Source of the DNA: an uncultured Ellagibacter sp.
GTDB lineage: Bacteria; Actinomycetota; Coriobacteriia; Coriobacteriales; Eggerthellaceae
Direction: 5' to 3'
DNA length: 64,000 nt
Assembly (NCBI GenBank): GCA_934663775.1
Contig: CAKUKU010000008.1
Coordinates: 1-64,000 of the forward strand
Shown here: one piece after another, positions 26,563 to 37,168 of the stretch
Layout: each line of letters begins with the position of its first letter
How positions within the stretch are numbered: position 1 is the first letter of the stretch
Position numbers and translations under genes: made by a program
Notes under the pieces: generated by a model
The model's database searches: none
What the model was told of the DNA's origin: nothing
Seen by the model: only the letters and a program-made list of their open reading frames with translations

Positions 26563-27621
26563 CTAGCACCTCGGCTTTCGCGCCGTGAGAACGCGCGGCC
26601 GACCTGCAAGATCGGCGACGATGTGCACATCGGAGAAGCCCGCCGTGCGCGCCAAAGACGCCGCCTCGTCAAGGCAGGTCTCGTGAAGCTCGAAGGCGCA
26701 GCCGCCGCCGGGACGCAGCGCCCGCCGGCACCATTCGATCTCGCGGCGGAACACATCGAGCCCGTCGGCGCCCCCTTCGAGGGCAAGCGCGGGCTCGAAG
26801 GCCGCGACCTCCTGGGGGATTTCCGCCATGACGGCGGTGGGAACGTAAGGCGGATTGGAAACAACCAGGTGAAGCTTGCCGATCGCCGCCTCGGGAACGC
26901 CCGCCGCAAGATCGCATTCAACGACGCGCACGCGGTCGGCAAGCCCGAGCGCATCCGCGTTCTCGCCCGCAAGCGCAACGGCATCAGGCGAGATGTCAGT
27001 GGCGATAACGCGCGCGTCGGGACGCTCGTAGGCGATCGAGCACGCGATGCAACCGCTTCCCGTGCACAGGTCGGCCACGTAGAGCGTTTCTGAATTGGAA
27101 GGTTCCGAATTATCCATTTCACCAGAATCTTCGGCGGAGCCTTCCGAAAGCACGCTCGCCACCCGGGAAAACAGGTCCGATTCGTCGCCCGCTTCCCCAT
27201 CGACCGCCTCCGCTGCGCGCAAAAGGTCGCCCTCCCAGGCGCCGATTCGAGAATCGCGCGCCACGCGCTTGTCGGCAGGCGGCAAAAGCGCGAGCGCCTC
27301 GCTCACGAGCACTTCCGTTTCCGGGCGCGGGATGAGCACCCCGCGGCGCACCTTCACAGCGATGTGGCGGAAGGCGACCTCACCCGTGATGTACTGCAAA
27401 GGCTCGCCCGCGCCACGACGCGACACGTAGCCGCGAAGCACATCGCGCTCCTCCATGGAAAGCGGGCGATCGAAATTGACGTAGAGCTCCACGCGACGCA
27501 GCCCCGTGGCCTCGGCAAGAAGCCATTCCGCCGACAGACGCGGGTTCTCATCGCCCTTGCGCGCAAGATACCCCTGCGTCCACTCGAGCGCCGCTTTAAT
27601 AGTCCAAACGTCTTCCGTCAT
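26563..27621 (-). CDS. prmC: peptide chain release factor N5-glutamine methyltransferase, with acidic insertion
   Basis: It methylates the glutamine of the GGQ motif in release factors. The catalytic NPPYVP motif is present (about residue 250), with SAM motif LCTGSGCIACSIAYE before it (about 190) and N-terminal GEPLQYITGEVAF. At 352 residues it is about 65 longer than usual; the extra part is an acidic Ser/Glu-rich segment (about 120-185) between the N-terminal domain and the SAM motif. It sits 58 bases after prfA, its substrate gene, the usual prfA-prmC pair. Confidence 0.94.
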   Translation of the reverse strand: MTEDVWTIKAALEWTQGYLARKGDENPRLSAEWLLAEATGLRRVELYVNFDRPLSMEERDVLRGYVSRRGAGEPLQYITGEVAFRHIAVKVRRGVLIPRPETEVLVSEALALLPPADKRVARDSRIGAWEGDLLRAAEAVDGEAGDESDLFSRVASVLSEGSAEDSGEMDNSEPSNSETLYVADLCTGSGCIACSIAYERPDARVIATDISPDAVALAGENADALGLADRVRVVECDLAAGVPEAAIGKLHLVVSNPPYVPTAVMAEIPQEVAAFEPALALEGGADGLDVFRREIEWCRRALRPGGGCAFELHETCLDEAASLARTAGFSDVHIVADLAGRPRVLTARKPRC

Positions 27622-27679
27622 CGGGAAACAACCCCTTTCAAAGGCGCACGCCGGTCGAAGCCCCTGCGCTCAGCGAAGC

Positions 27680-28753
<1,074 letters not shown>

Positions 28754-28883
28754 TTCGTACATTCCTTAATGCGAATTGCGTTGTCTAAAGCCGAACAATG
28801 ATACCAAAGGGCGCTTCCCACAGAAGGGATGCCCCGCGTCCTTCGCAGGAAATCCCTCATGAGGCGGCATGCCGCGCCGTTAA

Positions 28884-28915
28884 GGGGGCATGCCATGAAG
28901 CGCGGAGATGCCCCC
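28884..28915 (-). terminator. hairpin just after trxB
   Basis: GGGGGCAT (28884-28891) and ATGCCCCC (28908-28915) form an 8-bp stem with a 16-base loop, 4 bases beyond the trxB stop. Only TTAA follows on the minus strand, so termination would be weak. The rest of the prfA-trxB gap has no gene. Confidence 0.4.
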
Positions 28916-28918
28916 GCG

Positions 28919-29851
28919 CTAAGGCTCGGCGGACGCCAGGTAATCCGCGGCGCTCTCGGCGGCTGCTGCGCCGTCGGCCACGGCGGTCACCACCTGCCGC
29001 AAGCGCTTTGCGCGCACGTCGCCCGCGGCGAACACGCCGGGGACACCCGTCGCGCCCGACTCGTCGGCAACGACGTATCCCGCCTCATCAAGCGGCAGCG
29101 CGCCCGCCAGAAAATCGGTGTTGGGAACCGACCCGATGGCGATGAAAAGCGCCGACGCGGGAAGCATCTTGTGCACGCCCGCGTTCACGTCCTCGATTTC
29201 CACACCCGCAAGTTTTCCCTCTTCAGCGCGCAGACTGACGATGCGCGAGTTCCACTCGAACGAGACGTTCGGCAGTTCCTCCATGCGCTTGCGCTCGATT
29301 GCCGCCGCGCGCAGCGTGTCGCGCCGATGGATCACATGCACCCACTCGCAAATGCGGGCAAGGTAGAGCGCGTCGGCCGCCGCGGTGTTGCCGCCGCCGA
29401 TCACGCACACGTCCTTTCCGCGGAAGAAATTGCCGTCGCAGGTCGCGCAATACGACACGCCGCGCCCGGCGAGCTCCTCTTCCCCTTCGATACCCAGCTT
29501 TCGCGGACGCGCACCCGACGCCACGATGACGGCACGCGCCTTGTGCACGCCGAACGCCGTGGTGAGCACCTTCACAGCGCCTGAGAAGTCGACCGCGATC
29601 ACTTCCTCGCTCACGACTTTCGCGCCGAAACGCTCCGCCTGCTCCTTCATCGACCAGGCGAGCTCAAACCCGCCGCCCGCGCCGTAGCCCGGGTAGTTTT
29701 CCAGCTGTTCAATCTGCGCAAGCTGCCCACCTGGGGAAACCCTCTCGTAAATTGCGACTGCAAGCCCGGCGCGCGCAGCGTAGAGCCCCGCGGCGAGCCC
29801 CGCCGGCCCCGCACCCACAACCGCAACGTCGAGCACCTCGTTTTCAGCCAT
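28919..29851 (-). CDS. trxB: thioredoxin reductase
   Basis: A flavoprotein transferring electrons from NADPH to thioredoxin. The 310 residues carry the FAD motif VVGAGPAGLAAGLYAARAG (about 11-29), the redox pair in YCATCDG (about 135-138), the NAD(P) motif VIGGGNTAAADALYLA and C-terminal GVFAAGDVRAKRLRQ. I use the ATG at 29851 with AAGGGA upstream; an earlier in-frame ATG adds six residues. trxA lies 114 bases upstream on the same strand. Confidence 0.94.
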   Translation of the reverse strand: MAENEVLDVAVVGAGPAGLAAGLYAARAGLAVAIYERVSPGGQLAQIEQLENYPGYGAGGGFELAWSMKEQAERFGAKVVSEEVIAVDFSGAVKVLTTAFGVHKARAVIVASGARPRKLGIEGEEELAGRGVSYCATCDGNFFRGKDVCVIGGGNTAAADALYLARICEWVHVIHRRDTLRAAAIERKRMEELPNVSFEWNSRIVSLRAEEGKLAGVEIEDVNAGVHKMLPASALFIAIGSVPNTDFLAGALPLDEAGYVVADESGATGVPGVFAAGDVRAKRLRQVVTAVADGAAAAESAADYLASAEP

Positions 29852-29964
29852 GACGTCCCTTTCCGCCATTTTTTCTTTTGCACACAGTATAACGATGAAT
29901 GCGCGAAAGGCGCCGCGACGACTTTCACCGCCACGACGCCTTTCGGATATGCGATATAAGGTTG

Positions 29965-30273
29965 CTAAGCAAACAGCGCGAGCACATTCTGCTTGGGCTG
30001 CGCGCCCACCATCTGGCGCTTGGGAGCGCCGCCCTCGAACAGAATCAGCGTCGGCACGCTCATCACGCCGTAGCGCTGGGCGATGTCGGGGCTTTGGTCG
30101 ATGTCGAGCTTGTACACCTTGGCCTCGCCGGCCTTCTCAGCGGCGACTTCCTCGACTACGGGGCCGAGCATGCGGCACGGACCGCACCACGTCGCGAAGA
30201 AATCAACCAGAACGGGCGTATCGGATTTCAGGACCTTCTCCTCGAAATCCGCCGAAGTCACCATTTCACTCAT
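29965..30273 (-). CDS. trxA: thioredoxin
   Basis: A 102-residue disulfide reductant with the active site FFATWCGPCRML (about 27-38) and the cis-proline loop GVMSVPTLILFEGG. The ATG at 30273 is preceded by GGAGG at 8 bases; the longer frame to 30351 has no support. trxB follows, giving a complete thioredoxin system. A 9-bp hairpin at 29904-29945 lies between the two genes. Confidence 0.95.
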   Translation of the reverse strand: MSEMVTSADFEEKVLKSDTPVLVDFFATWCGPCRMLGPVVEEVAAEKAGEAKVYKLDIDQSPDIAQRYGVMSVPTLILFEGGAPKRQMVGAQPKQNVLALFA

Positions 30274-30409
30274 GTTCCCTGCCTCCAGAATAATCGACTT
30301 GAAACCAAGCTGCACGCCGGAAACCCCTAGCGGCCAAATGCTGGGCACCATTGTAGCGCTTATGCGCGAAACGTAAGCGAGGCGTTACTGGAGCGGCGCG
30401 AAACTGAAC

Positions 30410-30415
30410 TATAAT
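30410..30415 (+). promoter_or_regulatory. -10 box for the patatin-like gene
   Basis: A perfect TATAAT 27 bases before the ATG. A weak TTACTG at 30385-30390 could serve as -35 with a 19-base spacer. Confidence 0.45.
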
Positions 30416-30442
30416 GACACCCGAGAAGAGAAAGGGCGCCCC

Positions 30443-31417
30443 ATGAGCGAACTGATGCAGGACACTATTGGCAACACTGTTGACAAATCCGCAGGTGAAA
30501 GCAGCGATTTCGCCGCAAGCGCGAACAGAGGCGCCCCCTTCAACCCGCCCGCGTGGGAAGGCGTCCCGCTTGTGCACGCGAACCTCGTTCTCGAGGGCGG
30601 CGCGATGCGCGGGCAGTTCACCGCGGGCGTGCTCGACTTCTTCATGGACCAGAAGTTCTTCTGCGACTACGTTGTCGGCGTGTCGGCCGGCGCACTTTGC
30701 GGAGGAAACTACGTGGCGGGCGCTCCCGGAAGGCCGAGCCTGATCAACGTGAAATACGCCGACGACAGCCGCTACCTTTCGATGCAGAGCTTCGTGCGCA
30801 CGGGCAACGCCTACGGCCGCGAGTTCGCCTTCCACGAGATTCCCGACGTGCTCGAGCCCATGGACTACGAGGCATTTCGCCGCTCGCCCATCCGTTTCGA
30901 GGTCGTCTCGACCAACCTCGAAACCGGCGAGGCGGACTACCACGAGATGCGCGACTACCACGACGACCTGCCCTACATCATCGCGTCGTCGTCGATGCCG
31001 CTCGTGAGCCAGATCGTCGAGGTGGATGGCAAGCTGCTGCTCGACGGCGGCACCTCCGACAGCGTGCCGCTTCTGCACTCGATTCTCACCGGCGCGAATA
31101 AGCACGTAGTCGTGCTCACCCAGGCCCACGACTACGTGAAGCGGGCGAACAAGCTCATGGCGCTCATGCGCCAGCGCTACGCCGACTACCCGTATTACCT
31201 CGAGCGCCTGCAGTACCGCCACTACGAGTACAACCGGCTTTACCGCTGGATCGCGCGCGAGGAAGCGGCAGGGCGCATCTTCGTGATCCGCCCGCCCGAG
31301 CCCGTCACCGTGTCCTCCATGGAGCACGACGCAGAGAAGTTGCTCGCGCTCTACGAGCAGGGACTCGCCGCCGCCGCAAAGGCGTGGCCGAAGCTGCAAG
31401 AATACCTCGCGAGTTAG
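30443..31417 (+). CDS. patatin-like phospholipase family protein
   Basis: A 324-residue serine hydrolase of the patatin fold. The oxyanion GGAMRGQFTAGVLDFF (about 54-69), nucleophile elbow GVSAGAL (GxSxG, about 80-86) and catalytic Asp in LLDGGTSDSVP (about 200-210) are all present, so it is probably active on lipid esters. No signal peptide or membrane helix is visible. The ATG follows AAAGGG. It is the first plus-strand gene after a long minus-strand run. Confidence 0.9.
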   Translation: MSELMQDTIGNTVDKSAGESSDFAASANRGAPFNPPAWEGVPLVHANLVLEGGAMRGQFTAGVLDFFMDQKFFCDYVVGVSAGALCGGNYVAGAPGRPSLINVKYADDSRYLSMQSFVRTGNAYGREFAFHEIPDVLEPMDYEAFRRSPIRFEVVSTNLETGEADYHEMRDYHDDLPYIIASSSMPLVSQIVEVDGKLLLDGGTSDSVPLLHSILTGANKHVVVLTQAHDYVKRANKLMALMRQRYADYPYYLERLQYRHYEYNRLYRWIAREEAAGRIFVIRPPEPVTVSSMEHDAEKLLALYEQGLAAAAKAWPKLQEYLAS

Positions 31418-31570
31418 CGCCCCTCCGACGCGCTGGGCCCCGCGAGCCTGCGAGCCGGCGTGTGTTTCAAGGTCATCGCTCACGCGTGATTCGCCAGCTC
31501 ACAGCCAACCCGCGCCCCGTCAGCTCACCCGCTTGAACGCCTCACCCATCCGTCGACAAAGAAGATCCCC

Positions 31571-33172
31571 ATGCCAACCGACTTCATATCGCTGTTCACC
31601 GCCGCGCTTATCGCCGCAGCCGCCCCCATCATCGCCAAGCTCGTTCCGCGTGGGCTTGTGCCCGAAACCGTGATTCTGCTTTTGGCGGGCGCGTTATTAG
31701 GTCCCTACATGGCAGGGGTCATCGAGCTGACCGACTCGATCGACATGCTCTCCGAGCTTGGCCTTGCATTTCTGTTCCTCCTCGCAGGTTATGAGATCGA
31801 TCCGAAGAGCCTCTCGGGGAAGCAGGGAAAGAAGGGGCTTGCCACCTGGTTTGTCAGCATGGCAATCGCTCTTGTTCTCGTGCTGTTGTCGCCCAATCTC
31901 TCCGTGAGCCACATCGACGGGCTCGCCGTGGCCATCGCGCTCACTACGACGGCGCTCGGTACGCTCATGCCGATCATCAAGGAGCGAAACCTCGAGGGAA
32001 CCCCCGTCGGCGAGGGAATCCTGTCGTTTGGCACCTGGGGCGAGCTGTGTCCCGTGCTCGCCATGGCGCTCTTGCTTTCGTCGCGCAGCAAGTGGCAGAC
32101 GCTGCTCATCCTCGCAATCTTCGTCGTCATATGCGTGATCATGGCCATCGTACCGGCAAAAGCGCGCCGCGGCGGGCATCGCATCCACCAGTTCCTCATG
32201 TACAAGCGCAACACCACCTCGCAGACGTTCGTGCGCGTGACGGTGGTGCTCTTGATCGGGCTTGTGACCGTGTCGGCCGTGTTCAACCTCGACATCGTGC
32301 TTGGCGCGTTCGCCGCCGGCTTCGTTTTGCGCTACATCATCCCCGAGGGCGACCATGAGCTCGAATCGAAGCTCGAGGCGATCGGCTACGGGTTCCTCAT
32401 CCCCGTGTTCTTCGTCGTCTCCGGCGCGAAGATCGACCTGGCGGGCGTCGGCGAGAACCCGCTTCTGCTCATCCTGTTCATCTGCGCGCTGCTCCTGGTG
32501 CGCGCCGTGCCCATCGTCGTTGCACTCTCGCTCGGCAGGGACGAGGACAAGCTGTCCATGCACAACCGCATTACCGTGGCGCTCTACTGCACGACGGCGC
32601 TGCCGCTCATCGTCGCCGTGACCTCGGTCGCCGTGAAGGCGGGCGCGATGACCCAAGACGTCGCGGGCACGCTCGTCGCCGCAGGCGCCGTGACCGTGTT
32701 CCTCATGCCATTTCTGGCGTCGCTCACCTATCGCATGATCGACGCGAAGCCGATTGCCGCAGTACAGGAAATCGCCGCGCACCCGAGCGACATCCGCACG
32801 ATTCTGCACGAGCACTTGGATATGGAGCGCATGATGGTGCGCCAGGAGGCGGCCGCACGCCTCGCCATGCACGCAAGCGAATCGAAAGACGAGGATATCC
32901 CCTGGCAAGAAGCCGCTTTCGCCCTACAACGCAAGACCGAACGCAAGCGCGCGCTCGATGCGCTGCTCGACGCTGCGGTGCAAGACCTCGCCGCGCACAA
33001 GGACCAAATCGAGCAGCTCATCGAGGAAGGCCCCAGCGAGAATACGCGCGCAAAAGCCGCCGACCTGCGCAAATCGCGCCAGGAGCGAATCGCTCAGGCG
33101 GCAGTGCGCGAGTACAAGCGCCGTCTCGCGGAACTCGGCCATGCGGAGGGCGGCGGCAAAGACGGCGACTAG
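31571..33172 (+). CDS. CPA2 family cation:proton antiporter (Kef/NhaS type)
   Basis: A 533-residue protein with about 12 hydrophobic segments in the first 390 residues (for example GLVPETVILLLAGALLGPYM and LGLAFLFLLAGYEIDP) and GAFAAGFVLRYIIPEGDHELESK. The last 140 residues are soluble, charged and rich in Ala/Arg/Glu, probably helical and coiled-coil. No TrkA-N nucleotide-binding motif is seen there, unlike KefB/C. The 31418-31570 gap before it shows no gene. Confidence 0.87.
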   Translation: MPTDFISLFTAALIAAAAPIIAKLVPRGLVPETVILLLAGALLGPYMAGVIELTDSIDMLSELGLAFLFLLAGYEIDPKSLSGKQGKKGLATWFVSMAIALVLVLLSPNLSVSHIDGLAVAIALTTTALGTLMPIIKERNLEGTPVGEGILSFGTWGELCPVLAMALLLSSRSKWQTLLILAIFVVICVIMAIVPAKARRGGHRIHQFLMYKRNTTSQTFVRVTVVLLIGLVTVSAVFNLDIVLGAFAAGFVLRYIIPEGDHELESKLEAIGYGFLIPVFFVVSGAKIDLAGVGENPLLLILFICALLLVRAVPIVVALSLGRDEDKLSMHNRITVALYCTTALPLIVAVTSVAVKAGAMTQDVAGTLVAAGAVTVFLMPFLASLTYRMIDAKPIAAVQEIAAHPSDIRTILHEHLDMERMMVRQEAAARLAMHASESKDEDIPWQEAAFALQRKTERKRALDALLDAAVQDLAAHKDQIEQLIEEGPSENTRAKAADLRKSRQERIAQAAVREYKRRLAELGHAEGGGKDGD

Positions 33173-33274
33173 CTGCGTGCGAGGGGGCGACACAACGCGG
33201 TTCCCCACCAGCCCGTCAACCCTAGCGAGCGTTGGCAGAAAAGGCTCCCCTTTCTTCAGGTTTTCGTCAGATTT

Positions 33275-34129
33275 CTAAACGATTGGCGGGCGCCAGTCGG
33301 GCAGCCCCCTCTTGCGACGGTTCGCGTTGTAGCCGACGATGTTGTCGATCGAGCCCTGCATGCCGAAGGGGATGTAGTCGAGGTTCTCCAAATCCTCGGG
33401 AAGATAGCTCACAAGCGAGAGCGGCGCGGTTTGCTCCACGTGCTCGGGAGCGGGCCCCGGCACCGCGCAAAAGCCCACGACCGGCGCGCCTTTCGCTACG
33501 AGCTTGCGCTCGTAGCCGCTCCACGGCTCATCGGGAAACATCCCGCGCACATCGTCGGTTTCCCACTCGATCTTGTAACCGGCCAGTTCAAGCTGCGTTA
33601 AGGAGAAATCGCGAAACGGGGTGGAGTCGGTGCGCATGCGCACAGTGCCGCCCTCCTCAAGCACGCAGCGGTACTTCATCAGGCGATCGAGGTAGGTCAG
33701 GCGGCGGGGCGCGCGCTTCTTCTTGGGAAACGGCGTCGGGAAGTTGATGAGAATGCTTGCAAGCTCTCCCTCGCCGAACAGCTCGAGAACGTCAGGGTCC
33801 TCATCGTGCAGGAAGACGACGTTTCCCGCGCCCGCCTCGCATGCCGCCTCGGCCGAGCGCATCACGCAGATGGGGTCGACGTCAATGCCCACGAAAAGCG
33901 TCTCAGGATCGGCCTCGGCACGCGCCACCGTGTACTCGCCCTTGCCGCACCCCAGATCGAGCACAACGCGAGAAAACGTCTCGTCATCGGGGCGCACTCC
34001 CCCTTCGGGCGCCCAGCGGCGCCACGCCCCCCGGCGAGCGGACGGTTCGAACTCGAGCGCCGCCTTCGCGCCTTCCATCCGCTTCTCAAGCGAAAACCCC
34101 TTGTGCAAGCGACATGCCGCCGTGCGCAT
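33275..34129 (-). CDS. trmB: tRNA (guanine-N7)-methyltransferase
   Basis: It makes m7G46 in tRNA. The 284 residues include the SAM motif VVLDLGCGKGEYTVARAE (about 58-75), DVDPICVMRSAEAA and SILINFPTPFPKKKRAPRR, the family signature, where the lysines and arginines contact tRNA. I prefer the ATG at 34129, 8 bases from GGAGG. The N-terminus and C-terminus are each extended relative to the roughly 215-240 residues usual in bacteria. It is read in the same direction after the thrS terminator. Confidence 0.9.
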   Translation of the reverse strand: MRTAACRLHKGFSLEKRMEGAKAALEFEPSARRGAWRRWAPEGGVRPDDETFSRVVLDLGCGKGEYTVARAEADPETLFVGIDVDPICVMRSAEAACEAGAGNVVFLHDEDPDVLELFGEGELASILINFPTPFPKKKRAPRRLTYLDRLMKYRCVLEEGGTVRMRTDSTPFRDFSLTQLELAGYKIEWETDDVRGMFPDEPWSGYERKLVAKGAPVVGFCAVPGPAPEHVEQTAPLSLVSYLPEDLENLDYIPFGMQGSIDNIVGYNANRRKRGLPDWRPPIV

Positions 34130-34153
34130 CTTCCCATCCTCCAACCGAAATCA

Positions 34154-34191
34154 ATAAAAACGGCGGGCGCCCATCGCAGGACAGCCCGCCG
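34154..34191 (-). terminator. intrinsic terminator of thrS
   Basis: CGGCGGGC (34161-34168) pairs with GCCCGCCG (34184-34191), followed on the minus strand by TTTTTATT. It lies 40 bases beyond the thrS stop and just before trmB. Confidence 0.85.
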
Positions 34192-34230
34192 CAACAGCCA
34201 ATCACAAGGTTATACCAGGCCACACGAGGT

Positions 34231-36123
34231 TTATGCGCGCGTGCGAATCTCCTCGCACACCTTCGCGCAGAAGTCCTCGATCGTGGAGGGGTGCGTCTCG
34301 TTCGTGCGGTCACGCACGGAGATGGTGCCCTCCTCGGCCTCCTTCTCGCCCACGATCACCATATAGGGCACGCGGTCGATGGAGCGCGCCTCGCGGATCT
34401 TGTAGCCGATCTTCTCGTCGCGATTGTCCACCACGACGCGGATGCCGGCTGCCTCGATCGCGTCGGCGACCTTGTGCGCGTAATCGCGGCTCTTCTCGGA
34501 AACGGGAAGCACCTTCACCTGCATCGGCGCGAGCCATACGGGGAACTTGCCCGCATAATGCTCGATCAGGATGCCGATGAAGCGCTCGACCGAGCCGTAG
34601 CACACGCGATGGAGCATGACCGGGCGCTTCTTCGAGCCGTCCGCGTCGGTGTATTCCAGATCGAAGTTCTGCGGCATCTGGAAGTCGAGCTGCACGGTGC
34701 CGCACTGCCAGGTGCGTCCAAGCGAGTCGTTCAGGTGGAAGTCGATCTTGGGGCCGTAGAAGGCGCCGTCGCCCTCGTTGACCTCGTATTCCATACCGAG
34801 CTCTTCAAGCGCGGTCTTAAGGCCGGCCTCGGCTGCGGCCCAATCCTCGTCAGAGCCCATCGAATCCTCGGGGCGCGTGGAAAGCTCGACGTGGTAGGTG
34901 AACCCGAACTGCTGGTAGACCGAGTCGATGAGCTTGACGACGCCCACGATTTCCTCGGTCAGCTGGTCGGGGCGCACGAACAGGTGCGCATCGTCCTGGT
35001 TGAAGCAGCGCACGCGGAACAGGCCGTGCAGCGCACCCTTCATCTCGTGGCGGTGCACCAGTCCGATCTCGCCCGCGCGAATGGGCAGGTCGCGATAGCT
35101 ATGCGGCTTGGACGCGTACACGAGCACGCCGCCCGGGCAGTTCATCGGCTTCACGCAGTACTCTTCTTCGTCGATGACCGTCGAGTACATGTTGTCCTTG
35201 TAGTGGTCCCAGTGGCCCGACGTCTGCCAGAGCTGCTTGTTCATGATCATCGGCGTGGAGATTTCCACGTAGCCGGCCTTTTTGTGGATCTCGCGCCAGT
35301 AGTCGAGCAACGTGTTCTTCAAGATCATGCCGTTGGGCAGGAAGAACGGGAAGCCCGGCGCCTCGTCGCGCATCATGAAGATGTCCATCTCGCGGCCGAT
35401 GCGGCGATGGTCGCGCTTCTCGGCCTCTTCGAGGTTGTGCAGGTACTCCTCGAGCTCCGACTTCTTGAAGAAGGCCGTGCCATAGAGGCGCTGCAGCTGC
35501 TCGCGCGTCGCGTCGCCGCGCCAATAGGCACCGGCGAGCTTCATCATCTTGAAGGCGCCGATCTTGCCAGCAGAGGGAACGTGCGGGCCAGCGCACAAAT
35601 CGACAAAGGACCCGTGGCGGTAAATCGAGATTTCCTGGTCGGTCAAGTCGTCGATGTGCTCGAGCTTGAAGCGCTGGTCAGCGAAGATTTTCTTCGCTTC
35701 GTCGATGCTCACGACTTCGCGCACGAAAGGCTCGTCTGCCTTGACGATTTCGGCCATCTTCTTCTCGATGGCACCGAAGTCGTCGGAGGAAATATTGTTA
35801 GGGAGCTCGAAATCATAGAAGTAGCCGTCGTCGGTCGCAGGGCCGAAGGCGATCTGCGTGCCGGGGTAAAGCTCCTGCACGGCTTCCGCCATGATGTGAG
35901 CGCAGGAGTGGCGCATAATATGGAGCGCCTCGGGGCTTTTCGCGGTGATGATCTCAACGGTTGCCCCGTCTGTCACGGTTGCCGTGAGGTCGACCAATGT
36001 GCCGTCAACCTTGCCAGCCAGCGCAGCCTTCGCAAGGCCCGCGCCGATGGAAGCCGCAACGTCGGCGACGGTCGCGCCGGCAGCGAGCTCTTTTACCGAG
36101 CCATCGGGTAGTGCAATATTCAT
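34231..36123 (-). CDS. thrS: threonyl-tRNA synthetase
   Basis: A class II synthetase of 630 residues. An N-terminal TGS domain starts MNIALPDGSVKELAAG, then the editing domain with HSCAHIMAEAV (the HxxxH zinc-like motif, about 68-80). The catalytic core has motif 2 MNCPGGVLVY and RHEMKGALHGLFRVR. The anticodon-binding domain follows LAPMQVKVLPVSE. The ATG at 36123 has AAGGA upstream; the longer frame to 36234 is unsupported. No T-box leader is visible. Confidence 0.97.
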   Translation of the reverse strand: MNIALPDGSVKELAAGATVADVAASIGAGLAKAALAGKVDGTLVDLTATVTDGATVEIITAKSPEALHIMRHSCAHIMAEAVQELYPGTQIAFGPATDDGYFYDFELPNNISSDDFGAIEKKMAEIVKADEPFVREVVSIDEAKKIFADQRFKLEHIDDLTDQEISIYRHGSFVDLCAGPHVPSAGKIGAFKMMKLAGAYWRGDATREQLQRLYGTAFFKKSELEEYLHNLEEAEKRDHRRIGREMDIFMMRDEAPGFPFFLPNGMILKNTLLDYWREIHKKAGYVEISTPMIMNKQLWQTSGHWDHYKDNMYSTVIDEEEYCVKPMNCPGGVLVYASKPHSYRDLPIRAGEIGLVHRHEMKGALHGLFRVRCFNQDDAHLFVRPDQLTEEIVGVVKLIDSVYQQFGFTYHVELSTRPEDSMGSDEDWAAAEAGLKTALEELGMEYEVNEGDGAFYGPKIDFHLNDSLGRTWQCGTVQLDFQMPQNFDLEYTDADGSKKRPVMLHRVCYGSVERFIGILIEHYAGKFPVWLAPMQVKVLPVSEKSRDYAHKVADAIEAAGIRVVVDNRDEKIGYKIREARSIDRVPYMVIVGEKEAEEGTISVRDRTNETHPSTIEDFCAKVCEEIRTRA

Positions 36124-36210
36124 GAGAGTCCTTCCCCATGTCAGGCGAGCGCGTCGCCTGAACCGTTGATTTCCTCGCTTGCAGCACTCGATTCCGCAAG
36201 CCAAACACAC

Positions 36211-36238
36211 ATAATAAGCGATGAAGGCGCTCACGCAA
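36211..36238 (-). promoter_or_regulatory. thrS promoter
   Basis: On the minus strand TTGCGT (36238-36233), 16 bases, then TATTAT (36216-36211), about 90 bases before the thrS ATG. Spacing and -10 are good; the -35 is partial. Confidence 0.5.
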
Positions 36239-36322
36239 CCGCAAGCACGAAACTTGCGCTAAGATAGTGCAGTTTCGGAAGGCGAAACGCGAACGAGCCG
36301 TTTGAGTGAAGGAGAGTCCGCC

Positions 36323-37168
36323 ATGAGCGCGAAGTCTCAGGCAACCGTATGGATCACCGGAGCCGCCGGGCGCATGGGCCGCGCAATCGAGGCGCATCTC
36401 GACCGCGAGCGCTACCGCGTGGTGACGACCGATAGAGAACTCGACATCGTCGATCTTGCGCGAAGCGTCGCGTTCGCCGAAGCGGAAAAGCCCTCCTTCG
36501 TGATCAACTGCGCGGCGCTCGCGAGCCGCACCGAGGCAGACGCCGACCCCGACCGCGCCTACCAGGTGAACGCGCTCGGCGCGCGAAACTTGGCGATCGC
36601 AAGCGCTTCGGTGGGGGCGACGCTTGTGCACCTGTCGACCGACGATTTGTTCCCCGCCGTGTCCGAGCGGCCCTTCAACGAGTTCGACCCGACCGACCCG
36701 CCGCACATCTACGGCAAGTCGAAGCTCGCGGGCGAGCGGTTCGTGTGCGAGCTCAACCGACGCCACATCATCGTGCGCTCGTCGTGGGTCTACACCGCCG
36801 AGCCCGACGACATCTTAGCGCGCGCCCTGAAGGCAAGCCGCGAGGGGCGCACCGTTTACGTGCCCGCGAACCAGTTCGCCTGCCCGACCTCGGCCGACAC
36901 GTTCGCCGACGCCGTCGTGGCCGTTATGGAGTCTAACGAGTTCGGCACCTTCCACGCCGCTTGCGCGGGCCTGACGAGCCGCTTCGAATTCTTCGAGCGC
37001 GCCTTCGAGCTTGCGGGCGAGCCGATCGGCAACCTGCGCGGCTCAAGCAAGCCCGAGCACGGCTACCGCATCGAGCTCGACAACATGATGGCGCGCTTGA
37101 CCGGCGTGTTCGAGATGCCCACCTGGGAAGACGACCTCGCGAAGTTCGTCGCGAACCACAACTTGTAG
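36323..37168 (+). CDS. SDR/RmlD-like sugar-nucleotide-binding reductase
   Basis: A 281-residue extended short-chain dehydrogenase. VWITGAAGRMGRAIEAHL is the N-terminal NAD(P) glycine motif, YGKSKLAGERF (about 129-139) contains the YxxxK catalytic pair, and HLSTDDLFPAV the upstream active-site residues. The pattern is that of dTDP-4-dehydrorhamnose reductase (RmlD) family proteins. No rhamnose genes flank it, so substrate is open. GGAGAG precedes the ATG. The gap 37169-37440 downstream holds no gene, only a small hairpin (37305-37322). Confidence 0.86.
   Translation: MSAKSQATVWITGAAGRMGRAIEAHLDRERYRVVTTDRELDIVDLARSVAFAEAEKPSFVINCAALASRTEADADPDRAYQVNALGARNLAIASASVGATLVHLSTDDLFPAVSERPFNEFDPTDPPHIYGKSKLAGERFVCELNRRHIIVRSSWVYTAEPDDILARALKASREGRTVYVPANQFACPTSADTFADAVVAVMESNEFGTFHAACAGLTSRFEFFERAFELAGEPIGNLRGSSKPEHGYRIELDNMMARLTGVFEMPTWEDDLAKFVANHNL

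Noticed and set aside
30266..31483. A 405-residue minus-strand frame over the patatin gene
   Set aside because: Antisense shadow; the patatin gene has complete catalytic motifs and a ribosome site.
33757..36111. A 784-residue open frame opposite thrS
   Set aside because: Shadow of thrS and trmB codon bias; no start site or family signature.
36124..36322. T-box riboswitch before thrS
   Set aside because: The conserved T-box string and a specifier hairpin are not seen; only an ordinary promoter is present.
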